This document shows positions 1 through 11,182 of a DNA stretch of 64,000 nucleotides, piece by piece (position 1 is the stretch's first letter; the number at the start of each line of letters is the position of its first letter). The stretch is from positions 10,478,001-10,542,000 of the forward strand of contig JBHGNT010000001.1 of the NCBI GenBank assembly GCA_043228905.1, in the 5' to 3' direction. The position numbers and the translations under genes are program-made. A model generated the notes under the pieces. It saw only the letters and a list, made by a program, of their open reading frames with translations. It was not told where the DNA came from and searched no databases. This DNA is from Azolla caroliniana. Its lineage: Eukaryota > Polypodiophyta.

Positions 1-1028
1 AAATGACATGTATTTCTAACAATGATAGAAACAAGCACAATATCACCGCCAAAGAGAAAAGTTTATACAAAAGGAGTGTATCAAGAGATAAGCAATATGC
101 TTAACTTTTCTTCATGTTCAAGGTAGGCCCCTTGTGAAGCAAAGGTTCAAGAAATATCCTCTTTGTGGGGTAACGGGTCATACCATTTTACAATAAAGTA
201 CCATGGGGGTGTACAATATTAGCAGTATTTTCGAAGAATTTGACACATTAAGACAATACAATAGGACTAAGGGGGCTTGGTATCTTCCTATACCTATACT
301 TGTATTTATGAGGGGAGTGGATGGGATATAGCCCAAAGGATAGGGACAATTATAGTGCCAAAGGTTTCGGTACAAAATGTGGACTATATACTATTTATTG
401 AAGGTTTCAAGTTGTATAATAAACTTTGAAGACTACAAAATCATCCTTCAAATTTTATTACATTTTGATTTTGTTTATTACAACCGTTAAACTGTTTGGT
501 GGTTTCGTTTAGGCTTGAGCTCGGTTTGGGCTGGCTCAAGTCGAACCGAACTAATTTGGGCCAAACCGGTTACCAAGCCGTTGTAAGGCTTAATTGGGTT
601 GGCTAAACCGGGTTGGCCAATCGGTTAGCCTAAACTAGTTTAGCTAGTTTAGAAATTGGTTCGGTTCAGGTTTGGAAACTCCCAAACTGATTTAGGCTTA
701 ATTAGTTTGGTTTGGACAAGGCCAAACCAGTTAAGCCGAAACCGAACCATTGCCGATTCCTATTCATAATAAACACACCGAATTTAACAAGACATTATGT
801 ACAAGGCACAATGTGATCCATTACCTTTTATCTGTAAATGTATTGCCAAAGTGATAAATATTAGTGTACATAAGACAAAGAGGTGAAGAGAGATTACAAA
901 TTGCAGACATATGTAAGTATTTGAACATAAGGAAGGTCATAAAAGAGGCTGATGTGATAGGGGTAGTCATGTGGAGTGACATGGGTGAGATGTTAGATGT
1001 GGAAAATGAAGCATCGTCTAATTTTGGA
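1..1028. other. AT-rich intergenic DNA, no gene seen
   Basis: I see no convincing coding frame here. Positions about 485-760 are rich in AACCG/CGGTT motifs on both strands, like decayed hAT-type MITEs in plants, but I found no clean terminal repeats or target duplication. The rest is unremarkable AT-rich sequence. Confidence 0.5.
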
Positions 1029-1740
1029 TAAGGATGAGTGATGAGGGTGTTGAGGGCTATAACAGATTTGATGAGCAGGTGAGGAGAGTGGTGTCACTTT
1101 GTTTTTGTAGGTACACAATTTTGGTGGTAAATCAATGTGAGTGAGATTGTTGATGTCAATTTATGAAGCACAATTCATTTTTTATAAGGATGAGTGATTG
1201 TGGTGTGGGGGTTGAAGCATAGTCTCTTGAGAAGACTAGACTCAATAAATATTTGTATGTACAGGATTTTGGTGATAATCAGCGAGATGTTTGATGTGGA
1301 ATTGATGAAGAAGAATGTATGTTTTTGATAAGGATGAGTGATAAGGCTATGGGGGGCGAAGCATATTCTCATGAGGAGATGAGGAAACAAGACTCATTGT
1401 ATTGTTGTATGTACAAGATTTTTTGGTGGTATTCGGCGAGATGATTGATGTGGACTTAACGAAGCAAATTTCATGGTTTGGATAAGGATGAGTGATGATG
1501 GTGTGGAGGCCGAAACATATTCTCATGAGAAGAAGAGGAATTTAAACTCATTTTATTGTCTCTGTGCAGGAATTTGGTGGTAATCTGCAAGATGGTTGAT
1601 GTGGACTTCACGAAGCAATTTGTATGTTTTTGATAAGGATGAGTGATGATGGTGTGGGGGGGCGAAGCATAAGCTCATGAGGAGAGGAGAAAATTGACTT
1701 AATGTGTTGTTGTATGACAGGAAGTTGGTGGTAACTGACG
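1029..1740. repeat. Degenerate tandem repeat, period about 150 bp
   Basis: The motif TAAGGATGAGTGA recurs at about 1029, 1185, 1329, 1483 and 1634, giving spacings of 156, 144, 154 and 151 bp. Each copy is followed by a G-rich stretch, a GAAGCATA-type motif and a TTGGTGGTAA-type motif. The copies have diverged through point changes and small indels. The array runs straight into the younger 104-bp array and shares GATGGTTGATGTGGA-like words with it, so the shorter unit probably arose from the longer one. Confidence 0.75.
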
Positions 1741-2154
1741 AGATGGTTGATGTGGAAAGAGGAAGCATATTTGTTGAGTTGACAATATAATGTATTGGAT
1801 CACCTTCCAATTTGTGATGTATAGGAAGTTGGTGGTAACTGGTGAGATGGTTGATGTGGAAAGAGGAAGCATATTTGTTGAGTTGACGGTATAATGTATT
1901 GGATCGCCTTCCAATTTGTGATGTATAGGAAGTTGGTGGTAACCGATGAGATGGTTGATGTGGAAAGAGGAAGCATATTTTTTGAGTTGACCGTATAATG
2001 TATTGGATCGCCTTCCAATTTGTGATGTATAGGAAGTTGGTGGTAACCGACGAGATGGTTGATGTGGAAAGAGGAAGCATATTTTTTGAGTTGACCGTAT
2101 AATGTATTGGATCGCCTTCCAATTTGTGATGTATAGGAAGTTGGTGGTAACCGG
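1741..2154. repeat. Tandem repeat, 104-bp unit, four copies
   Basis: The word AGATGGTTGATGTGGA starts at 1741, 1845, 1949 and 2053, an exact 104-bp period. The four units differ at only a few sites. The array stops at 2154, exactly where the gypsy-1 5' LTR begins. Open reading frames across it on the minus strand are repeat artefacts in three frames, not genes. Confidence 0.9.
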
Positions 2155-2400
2155 TGTTGTGAGGAAAACCAACTACGAGGTGAAACAGGGACGTGGGCGT
2201 GTGTACAACCGTGTGCACGGATGCGCGTGCATTATAAATAAACTTGTACATAATCTAAGACTAGGATAGGTCGGCATGATGGCAGAACTTTAATATAGGC
2301 AAATTAAATACGTGATTAAATCAAAACGAATCTCTGTCCGAAGCGGCAAAGAATAAAGTATGATGTAAATACATTATGTGACGACCCTCCTTCTTTGACC

Positions 2401-2409
2401 TATAAAAGG
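2401..2409 (+). promoter_or_regulatory. LTR TATA box of gypsy-1
   Basis: TATAAAAGG sits in the LTR. The same sequence and context recur in the 3' LTR at about 30539, as expected for the element's Pol II core promoter. The inserted solo LTR lies about 75 bp downstream, so this copy can no longer drive the element. Confidence 0.6.
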
Positions 2410-2485
2410 AGGAAGAGCGACAGGGAGGGGGGAATGCACGTTTAGGGAGAACGAAGTGTTGTCGGACTAGGAACCGAGCATCCGA

Positions 2486-3727
2486 TGTCGTGAAGATTTT
2501 CAGCAATGGTGTGAAAATTGCGAGGAACATACAAAATCAAGTGTGGTTCTTCACACACGATATGAAACAATAATAGTAAAGATACTATTTTAGATTAGTT
2601 TAATATCTTGGTATGAAAAGATAGATGTCTTCAAGAGTTTCTGAATGTACTTTACTACATTTGAAACGAACAACTAAATGTCAAGTTATGTGAATGTGAA
2701 GTTTGAGAAGAAGAAGAGAAAAAAAAAACTATGAGATATCCCATATAGATAGGACAAATCAGGATCCCACAATATATAAGTAAAGCTAGAACTTATTACT
2801 TTTTGTCTATGTGTAGAGCACAGAATGTTCTTGGGCTAAATTGTGGCTTAACTACTCGTAATGGTTTTGGTGGACCGAACCCGATGGACGGCGACAGAGC
2901 TGGAACCAGATCGGCGAATGGCGCCGAACTGGAACCGAAACCGGACGGGGACGACGACCGAACCGGCACCGGCACCGGAACCAAAACCGGACCGGATCGG
3001 ATCACCGAACCGGATAGACCAAATCACCGGGTTGGATGCAGACCGGATAGATGGATCGATCGGATAGGTTGATCGCGACAATTTCGGTGTGAAACGAACA
3101 AAATCATCTAGACTGAAAAACCTACTAAAAATTTGTATACAAAGGGATACAAGCAAGGCTTGAACCTTGCACCTCCAAGGTAGGAGGTAGTAAACTTACC
3201 ACTAAGCCAAGTCATTTCTCTAAATTTTTTTTTTTTATCATTATACTTTCACATGTAAATTCTCATATAAGAGCTTGAATGAGTGACATGGTTATCATGC
3301 ATCACATGTAATGCATGAGCACCAAATGGCAAACATACATCACATGCATTCCATGCATTGTATGCATGTCTTGTACCCTCACATGTATCATATGCATGGG
3401 GGCATCTATAAAAGAGTGGATGAAAAAGATCAAAGGGAGCAATGTATTCACCAAGAATTTAATAAAAAGAAGAAGAAAATTCGTTATCCAATTGATGATA
3501 TATCTTGTCCCTCAAATCTAAAGTCAAAGGTTCAATCTTAAGCTATCTCTCCATTTCAATCTTTCTTAATCTGTTTCAAAATTGGAATCTTAATTTCAAT
3601 CTCTCTCTCTCAATCTATCTTAAATCCTTTCTCGCTTAAGTTAGTGCAAACTTTGAGTCCATTCGATCTAGAACCTTGGCGGTTCCGCCTCACGATCCGC
3701 GCGTAGTGACGGATTTTTTTCATGACA
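2486..3727 (+). mobile_element. Solo LTR of the gypsy-2 family inside the gypsy-1 LTR
   Basis: This 1242-bp insert begins TGTCGTGAAGATTTTC and ends TTTCATGACA. It aligns along most of its length with the gypsy-2 3' LTR at 33919-34993, including a CCGG-rich tract, a tRNA-like segment, a TATA box (about 3407) and the end segment around CGGTTCCGCCTCACGATC. No internal element sequence is present, so it is a solo LTR. CCGA before it and CCGC after it suggest a decayed 4-bp target duplication. The uninterrupted 3' LTR of gypsy-1 shows the empty site near 30613-30625. Confidence 0.85.
3144..3214 (-). repeat. tRNA-related segment with Pol III A- and B-box motifs
   Basis: Read on the minus strand, TTGGCTTAGTGGTAAG resembles an A box, and GGTTCAAGCC about 35 bases later matches the B-box consensus GWTCRANNC. 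The homologous LTR at 33919-34993 has the counterpart at about 34460-34526. The segment was therefore in the ancestral LTR, probably from a captured tRNA or SINE. It is not a full tRNA gene: I could not form a proper anticodon arm. Confidence 0.45.
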
Positions 3728-4030
3728 CCGCTCTCTGCCTTCTGCTTCGTTTTGTTAGCACGGACACCTCTGCTCGCGTAGGAAGCCCGTGTGCTCCCAT
3801 AAGAGGCTCCCTGTTGTATCTTGGTGTGTGAGTGTGTGCGTTGTTCGCTGAGCTCTTAGCTCAGCCCCGACTGAGCTAGTTGTAATTACTCTATTTCCCT
3901 AATTAATCATTGGTATGTGTCTTGTTGATAATCGTGTGTCGTTTCCCTTCTTTCCCTTCTTGTGCTCCTTGGTCCGAGGCCTTTGTGGCACCTTTGTTTC
4001 GCACGCACATGTGTAAATACGGGACATTAT

Positions 4031-4048
4031 TTGGTGAACCTGACGTCA
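4031..4048 (+). other. Candidate primer-binding site of gypsy-1
   Basis: TGGTGAACCTGACGTCAA lies 4 bp after the LTR end. Nearly the same sequence (TGGTGAACCCGACGTGAA) lies at the same place next to the LTR of the LARD-like element (minus strand, about 39029-39046). A sequence starting TGG just inside the 5' LTR is the expected place for a tRNA primer site. I could not match it to a named tRNA. Confidence 0.6.
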
Positions 4049-4074
4049 ACAAGGCGGTAGAGGAGTCTGAAGAA

Positions 4075-5300
4075 TGAGGGGAAGCGAGCTTGCAAAAGCC
4101 ATGGCGGTAGCCGTTGACTGGGTAGTGAGCGCCCGTCCCTTGACAGGGCCATTGAATCGATTGTTGGCACGATCAACCGATTTGGTGGGAAGAATGTGAT
4201 GAGTTATCTGGAGGCCTACCAGGCGGAGATGATAATGCGGGACATCCCGGAGGACAGGTGACTGTCTGGATTCCTCGGGTGGTGACGCCGAGCATCCACG
4301 TTGAGGTGCTCGAGGTGCAGGCCGGTTGCCAAACTTGGGAGGAGTTCGAAGGACGGCTTCTCGAGAGGTACGGGTTCAATGACTCGATCTAGCTGTTGAA
4401 GCGGGAGTTTATGGAATGGGTCGAAAGCCTTGGAAAGGGGAGGAACACGTCGGTGCTACTCCAGGAGTTCAAGAAACGGTTTGCTCAGATCTCGGCGTTG
4501 GACATGATCGTGCTCAACACAAGCCGTGTCCTGCTGTTCATCAAGTTCGTGGACGTGCAGGATCGGGAGAAGGTGGGTTCCCTATTGGAGATGGACGATG
4601 GGCTATCGGCCGACTGGGCCATGGTAAAAAGGGTCTATAGCCGATTCGACACACGATGTGAGTGGAGTGAAGAGGGCCCGTCGGCAGCAGGACTCAAGAC
4701 CGGCAGCGGGGAGACAACTTGAAGAACCGATTCCGACTCAAATAGAAGAGACGCGAAGGTAGATTGAGTCCGGCACGGTCTCGACTGACGTGGTCAAGGG
4801 TCCGTCCGGAGGCATGGCCCTAGAAGAGCTCACTAAGATGGTACGGGACCTCCAAATCGGGCAGGCCCGGAGAGATAGTGGGGGACAACTGCGTGACCAG
4901 AGGCCTCATGTCGACCAGCGTTGCATGTGGTGCGATGCAGTCGGCCACGCCCGAAGAGATTGTGCAGATTTTACGGAGGCGCTTAGGAGCAACATGGTGT
5001 ACCTATGGAATGGATGGGTGCACATGAGGGAGACTCGGAAAGCCCTGGAGTTGAACACCGGCTGGGGCGGAATGAAGCGGTTGATGGAAGAAGCCACGTC
5101 TTGACACGTCGAAGCCATCCACTATTCATCCGGTTCGGAAGTGATGGCGGCCAGAAGATGAAGGACTCTAGATTCTGGCCATTGGTGCTAGAAGGCCTCT
5201 TGGAGTGCGACTAAGGAAGGAGGAAGCGGATTGCGCGGAGAAGCGGGTCCGGAAAGTTACGGGGTGAACCGATCCGTCGAGGAGATGACCGGTTTCGTGG
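4075..5300 (+). pseudogene. gypsy-1 gag remnant with CCHC zinc knuckle
   Basis: This is a broken Ty3/gypsy gag region. Recognisable pieces are a capsid-like stretch from about 4166 (SYLEAYQAEMIMRDIPED) through 4396-4720 (REFMEWVESLGKG and LLQEFKKRFAQISAL), then a nucleocapsid knuckle C-x2-C-x4-H-x4-C at about 4921-4965 (CMWCDAVGHARRDC). A frameshift lies near 4165, in-frame stops occur near 4258 and 4390, and the frame closes again at about 4720. Gag packages element RNA in the cytoplasm in intact relatives. The frame ran on into the protease, but copia-A inserted after 5305 and separates the two. Confidence 0.75.
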
Positions 5301-5305
5301 AAGCG

Positions 5306-6018
5306 TGTTGGGAGACAGGTCCCTCCGGATGGGAAGCGAAACTGGATGAGGAGTACCTGGCTACGGAGAGCCGGATGGTGCAGACCCGGTATGAACCGGA
5401 TGAGAAGTACCTGGCTACGGAGAGCCGGATGGTGCAGACCCGGTATGAACCGGATGAGGAGTACCCGGCTACGGAGAGCCGGATGGTGCAGACCCGATAT
5501 GAACCGGATGAGAAGTACCCGGCTACGGAGAGCCGGATGGTGCAAACCCGGTATGAACCGGATGAAGAGACATATTCGTAAATATGTTTCTGAGAGTCCA
5601 TCGAGACTATATTTGTAAATAGCCGAAAAGTCATATTAGTATAAATATGACTTAGGGCAAACTAGTAGTAGTTGTTGTCATTCTTGTTGGTGCAAGAAGA
5701 AGAGAGAGCACGTAACACTGTACAGAGAGAGAGAGAGAGAACGAGGTCGTTGCCTTTGTTGTAACCGCCGCCTGTGGCGAAGATCGTGAGTCCGAGGTCG
5801 TTGCCTCCATGAACTCACTGTTTTGTACATTCTTACATAGTGACAGTTTGCAGCCTGTGGGCTGTCGTGGTTTTTCCCCTAGTTTGGGGTTTTCCACGTA
5901 AACCTCCTGTGTATCTTCCTTTTCTTTTGTGTCGTGTTCTATTTCCCGTTTTTCTGTGTATCATTCTAAGCTCGGTTGTGGCCGAGACTTGCGCATAAGG
6001 AACGACTAGTTCCCGTCA
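5306..6018 (+). mobile_element. Copia-A 5' LTR (713 bp)
   Basis: It starts TGTTGGGAGACAGG and ends TTCCCGTCA, two bases before the primer site. It holds four copies of a 54-bp repeat (about 5344-5560), a TATA-like TATAAATATGACTTAGGG (about 5640) and a GA-rich tract. Its TATA region and the GTTTTTCC/GGGGTTTTCCACG segment also occur in the copia-B and -C LTRs, showing that the three belong to one family. Confidence 0.9.
5344..5560 (+). repeat. 54-bp minisatellite in the copia-A LTR, four copies
   Basis: Units of 54 bp begin at about 5347, 5401, 5455 and 5509. Each contains GGATGAG, GGCTACGGAGAGCCGGATGG and CAGACCCGG. The matching place in the 3' LTR (about 10128-10235) has only two units. The unit is a multiple of three, so it makes open frames on several strands and frames; none is a gene. 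Confidence 0.9.
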
Positions 6019-6020
6019 AG

Positions 6021-6032
6021 TGGTATTAGAGC
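6021..6032 (+). other. Copia-A primer-binding site
   Basis: TGGTATTAGAGC differs by one base from TGGTATCAGAGC, the usual initiator-methionine tRNA primer site of plant copia elements. The perfect form is present in copia-B, -C and -D. Confidence 0.85.
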
Positions 6033-6047
6033 AAAGCGACACAGAAA

Positions 6048-9000
6048 ATGGACGAATCGTTTGGCGGCATGTTCAAGCTCACCGGCTCCAACTATTCAGT
6101 GTGGAAGTCGAAGATGAGAGACATGCTCGTGGTTAAAGATCTTTGGCTACCGGTTCAGTTCGGGGACAAGAGACCGGACAAGATCGACGCCACAATATGG
6201 GAGGTGATGCACATGAAGACAACGGCGTACATACGGTGCTTCATCGACATGAGCCTATACAACAACTTCAATGAAGAGAGCAAGGCTCATGAGCTATGGG
6301 AGAAGATCGGCATAATGTTTCAGAACAAAAATGCTGTCAATCAGGTGTCGGTATTTCGGAAGCTAGTAAGACTCCGGTACCAAGATGGCTCCAGCATGGC
6401 GGAGCACATGAATGCCTTCCAGGGGCTGATCCACCAGGCAACTTCATTGGAAGTACCTCTCGCCGATGAGGTACTAGCGCTACTCCTGCTCGGTTCCCTC
6501 CCGGATAGCTGGGAGACGTTGGTTGTCACATTGGGCAACGCCGGGCCGGAAGGAAAGCGGTTATCCCTAGCAAGAGTAAAGTCGAGCTTGCTAGATGAGG
6601 AGGCGCGTCGGAAAGATAAGGATACGAGCTCCGACTCCAAAGCGCTCCTTACCGAATCGGAACGCGGAAGACATAGAAACCATAGTCCCCAGAACCGGGA
6701 GAAGTCGGGGGACACGATCAAAGTCAAGGGGGAGGCCCACTTGCTTCTATTGCAACAAGCCGGGACACTTCCAGAAGAACTGTCGACACTTCCGTAAAGA
6801 CAAGGAAACCGACGGTGCCGATTCGAAGCGGACCCCGGACCGGAACGGTAAAGACCGGAGGGGGCCGGACCAGAAGGGAACGACGGCAATCGCGGCAAGT
6901 GAAGAAGAGTTGATGCTCATCACCGAGGAGAGTGAGATAAACCTTGCCGGCGATGAGATGACCTGGGTGGTAGACTCCGGAGCGTCGTTCCACCTTACCC
7001 CGGACCGGAAGTGCTTCTCATCCTACTCAGTTGGTGATCACGGCTGTGTCCGGATGGGGAATGAAGGAACATGCCGAATTGTCGGCATAGGAGACGTGTG
7101 GCTGTTGACACCAACCGGATGCAAGCTGCTGCTGAGGGATGTCCGACACGTTCCGGAGGTTCGTCTGAACCTGATATCAGCCGATCGGCTAGATGATGAA
7201 GGCTACATGGGTAGCATTCGGAACGGTGTCATGAAGTTCAGCAAAGGGAGCCTGATTGTGGCTCGGGCCCGGAAGGTCAACACTCTATACCTGATGAATG
7301 CCCGGTTATGTCCGGAGGAAGTAAACGTGGCATCCGACACTGCTGGTGAGCTGTGGCACAAGAGGCTGTGTCACATGAGCGAGAAGGGGATGAAGAGGCT
7401 TGCAGAAGACAACCTCATTCCAGTGAAGAACGTGCACTTGGAGAAGTGCACTGATTGTCTGGCCGGTAAGCAGAACCAGACCTCCTTCCGACCAAGGCCA
7501 CCGATGAGACGTAATGCACCATTGGAGTTGGTGCATACGGACGTGTGTCAAGTAGACACAAAGTCACATGCCGGAGCGCAGTACTTCGTGACATTCATAG
7601 ATGACCACAACCGGAAGCTATGGGCTACACCGTTGAAGATGAAGGATCAGGTGCTATCCGTCTTCAAAGAGCTCCACGCGAGAGTGGAAAGAGAAACCGG
7701 CTGGAAGCTGAAGGCGGTTCGAGCAGATAACGGAGGAGAATACCGGGGGCAGCTCGACGAGTATTGCCGCTCGAATTTACCGTGCCGAAGACGCCGGAAC
7801 TAAACGGACTGGCCAAGAGGATGAACCGGACCATAATGGAGAGGGTCCGGAGTATGCTAGCGCATGCAAAACTACCCAAGAAGTTTTGGGCTGAGGCATT
7901 GTCGACGACGACATACGTGATAAACAGATCACCCTCAGTACCCTTGGACGGAGACACACCACAGAGAGTATGGACCGGTAAGGAAGTTTCCTACCGGCAT
8001 CTGAAGGTGTTCGGGTGTCTCGCGTACGTGCATGTAGCAAAGGACCGGAGAGGAAAGTTAGATCCAAAGACCCGGCCATGCATATTCCTCGGTTACGGTG
8101 ACGATGAGTTCGGCTACCGAGTGTGGGACCCGGTCGACAAGAAGGTATTCCGGAGTCGAGATATTATCTTCATGGAGGACAAGACGCTCGCCGACTGGGA
8201 GTCGGAGAAAAAGATAATGAACTCCGAGTCGACCGGTAAGGATAGACTCTACGATGAGTAGACCCAACCGGCAAGAGACCGGTTAGCACTCGAGGAACCA
8301 GCCGGTTACGGTGAGGATACCGAACCGGCAGAAGAAGAAGTAGAGGAAGCTGAGACCGGAACCGGCCAAGACCCCGAATCGGATTCAGATGAAGAGCAGA
8401 TGGAGGAGCCGACTACCGAAGCCCAAAGACGGAGATATCCCCTCAAAGAGAGAAGGCCCCCCCGGAGATTTCCGGATGCAGAGCATGTTCTGCTAACCAA
8501 TGAGGGGGAGCCGGAAAGCTTTAAAGAAGCGGAGGATGACACCCACAACCGAAAATGGTTAAGTGCCATGCAGGACGAGATGGATTCCCTGCATGAGAAC
8601 CATACGTACGAATTGGTGGAGTTGCCGAAAGGAAAGCGGGCACTCCGAAACAAGTGGGTGTACAAGTTGAAACCGGCAGATGCTGGCAACCCCCCGAGAT
8701 ACAAAGCTAGGATCGTGGTGAAGGGGTTCCAACAGAAGAAGGGCGGGGACTTCGACGAGATATTTGCCCCGGTAGTAAAGATGACCTCCATCCGGACGGT
8801 GCTGAGTATAGCAACAAGCACGGACCTCGAGGTAGAGCAGCTAGATGTGAAGACGACATTCCTACACGACGACCTCGAAGAGGAGATCTACATGCAGCAA
8901 CCGGAAGGATTCATGGAGAAAGGGAAGGAGCAACTGGTATGCCGGTTGAAGAAGAGCCTGTACGGACTGAAGCAGGCTCCCCGACAATGGTACCGGAAGT

Positions 9001-10080
9001 TCGACTCCTTCATGACCGATCAAGGGTACCACAAGACGCAGGCCGATCACTACATGTTTGTGAAGAGGTTTGAAGGAGGCGACTTCCTAATACTCCTTCT
9101 ATACGTGGATGACATGTTGATCGTTGGACGGGACCAAGTCAAAATACAGATGCTGAAGAAGACTCTCAACCGGACCTTCTCAATGAAAGACTTGGGTCCA
9201 GCAAGACAAATGCTGGGGATGCACATCATTCGGGACCGGTTAAAGAAGCAATTATGGCTGTCACAGGAGAAGTACGTGACAAAGGTGCTTCACCGGTTCA
9301 ACATGTCAGATGCGAAACCGGTCGGATCGACACTTCCGGCAAACTGCAAGCTATCTAGCAAGCAAAGCCCGAAGATGAAAGCAGAGAAGGCGGATATGAT
9401 GAAGATCCCATATGCCTCTGCCGTCGGGAGCTTGATGTACGCAATGGTGTGTACCCGACCGGATATAGGATACACAGTCGGAGTGGTGAGCCGGTTTATG
9501 AACAATCCCGGCAAGGAGCACTGGAACGCGGTCAAATGGATACTCTGGTATTTGAAGGGCACTTCAAATATGTGTCTCCGATTCGGCTCCGGAAGACCTC
9601 AACTTGACGGTTTCACCGACTCGGACATGTCGGCTGACGTGGATACCAGTCGGTCTACATCTGGGTATGTAATGACTTATGTAGGGGGAGCTGTTTCGTG
9701 GTAGTCGAGGCTGCAGAAGACGGTTGCATTGTCAACCACAGAGGTGGAGTACATGGCGGCTGTGGAAGCCGGCAAGGAAATATTATGGATGAAGGACTTC
9801 ATCGGAGAGCTCGGTATCTGGTAAGAGGAATACCAACTCTATTGCGACAGTCAAAGTGCCATCCACCTTGCTAAGAATGCGGCCTACCATTCTCGGACGA
9901 AGCATATCCAGCGAAGATATCACTGGATCCGGGAAAGAGTAGATGACCAGGAGTTCGCGCTGACGAAGATCCACACGGCCGAGAACGGGTCAGATATGCT
10001 GACCAAAGTTCTGATACCCGACAAGCTGGATGCATGATGGAAGCGGATTGGACTGATAAGACACCCCATGCCGGAGTGAA
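6048..10080 (+). pseudogene. Copia-A gag-pol, frameshifted
   Basis: The polyprotein starts MDESFGGMFKLTGSNYSVWK, a gag of the copia type. It then shows a CCHC knuckle (CFYCNKPGHFQKNC, about 6745-6786), a protease motif VVDSGASFHLTP (about 6968), a GAG-pre-integrase segment (LWHKRLCHMSEKGMKRL), integrase (VHTDV, RADNGGEY, ELNGLAKRMNRT), reverse transcriptase with LYVDDMLIVG, and RNase H. Breaks seen: a frameshift about 6680-6740; a deletion of about a dozen bases near 7770 that removes five codons present in copia-C; and stops at about 8259, 9702 and 9822. Pol is very close to copia-B and -C, but the gag N-terminus is not. Confidence 0.9.
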
Positions 10081-10089
10081 GGGGGAGTT

Positions 10090-10567
10090 TGTTGGGAGAC
10101 AGGTCCCTCCGGATGGGAAGCAAAACCGGATGAGGAGTACCCGGCTACGGAGAGCCGGATGGTGCAGACCCGGTATGAATCGGATGAGAAGTACTCGGCT
10201 ACGGAGAGTCGGATGGTGCAGACCCGGTATGAACTGGATGAAGAGACATATTCGTAAATATGTTTCTGAGAGTCCATCGAGACTATATTTGTAAATAGCC
10301 GAAAAGTCATATTAGTATAAATATGACTTAGGGCAAACTAGTAGTAGTTGTTGTCATTCTTGTTGGTGCAAGAAGAAGAGAGAGCACGTAACACTGTACA
10401 GAGAGAGAGAGAGAACGAGGTCGTTGCCTCTGTTGTAACCGCCGCTTGTGGTGAAGATCGTGAGTCCAAGGTCGTTGCCTCCGTGAACTCACTGTTTTGT
10501 ACATTCTTACATAGTGACAGTTTGCAGCCTGTGGGCTACCGTGGTTTTTCTCCTAGTTTGGGGTTTT
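10090..10567 (+). mobile_element. Copia-A 3' LTR, first part
   Basis: It starts TGTTGGGAGACAGG after the purine tract AAGGGGGAGTT and matches the 5' LTR up to GGGGTTTT. There copia-B begins, with target duplication GTTTT at 10563-10567. It has two rather than four copies of the 54-bp repeat. Confidence 0.9.
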
Positions 10568-11172
10568 TGATGGAAATAAATCGACACTTTCCAAGCTTCA
10601 CCTCTCGGCCACAACCAAGGAAACACACGAATCGTTGTTGCAGAAAATGGGAAGTGCGAAAAATAGAGTGGACACACGATTTAACGTGGAAAACCCTGTA
10701 CGGGAAAAACCACGGGAGTACAAGACTCCGAACCAAAACTATGCACAGAGAAGTATACAATGGCGAGCTGCAAGGCGACGACCTTGAGCTCGCTGTCCTC
10801 GCCACAGGCGGCGGAAATACACAGAGGCGTCGACCTCTTCCTCTCTCACGCTCTATCTCTCTCGCGGCTGCTCTCTCTCTTCACTCCTCTTGAGTGGAAA
10901 AACAGAAAAATGAGAAGCAACGTCAAAACTGTTTGCCCTAAGTCATATTTATATACATATGACTTTGGGGCTATTTACAACTATAGCCTCAAGGGCCCTT
11001 GGCAAACATATTCACAGATATGTCCCCGCATCCGGATCTCGCTCCGGGTACATTCGTCATCCGGCTCCGAAGCCGGGGTCTTCATCATCCGGTTCCGAAA
11101 CCGAAACCGGGCTTGTCGGCATTCATCTCCGATATCCGACCATCCCATCCGAAAGGGACGGTAATCCCAACA
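10568..11172 (-). mobile_element. Copia-B 3' LTR (605 bp)
   Basis: In plus orientation it begins TGATGGAAATAAATCG and ends GTAATCCCAACA, so on the coding strand it runs TGTTGGGATTAC to TTTCCATCA. The adjacent internal sequence (coding strand AAGTGAAGGGGGAGTT) is the polypurine tract. The segment from 10668 to 10950 is missing in the other LTR. Confidence 0.9.
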
Positions 11173-11182
11173 AACTCCCCCT

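Larger units (their letters stand above)
2155..4026 (+). mobile_element. gypsy-1 5' LTR, split by a solo LTR
   Basis: The two flanks (2155-2485 and 3728-4026) together match the 3' LTR at 30293-30914 along its whole length. The LTR starts TGTTGTGAGG, where the 3' copy starts TGTCGTGGGG, and ends in ACA at 4026. A TATA box lies at about 2401. Removing the inserted 1242-bp solo LTR leaves about 630 bp, close to the 622 bp of the 3' copy. Confidence 0.85.

Noticed and set aside
1741-2154. CRISPR-like array or a centromeric satellite
   Set aside because: There are no unique spacers between repeats, and four copies are far too few to claim a centromeric array.
1553-2251. 232-residue minus-strand frame across the tandem repeats
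   Set aside because: The same repeat is open in three frames because 104 is not a multiple of three and the unit lacks stops; the peptides simply restate the DNA repeat.
2803-3156. Thr/Gly/Arg/Pro-rich frames near 2.8-3.1 kb
   Set aside because: They fall in the CCGG-rich U3 part of the solo LTR, with frames open on both strands because of composition.
3144-3214. Functional tRNA gene
   Set aside because: Only A- and B-box words are present; acceptor and anticodon stems do not pair convincingly.
2486-3727. DNA transposon or MITE because of inverted ends
   Set aside because: The same sequence follows the polypurine tract of gypsy-2 as its 3' LTR and has a TATA box, so it is a solo LTR with long inverted ends.
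5168-5634. Four overlapping frames over the copia-A LTR minisatellite
   Set aside because: They come from the 54-bp unit, which has no stop in several frames; the region is LTR.
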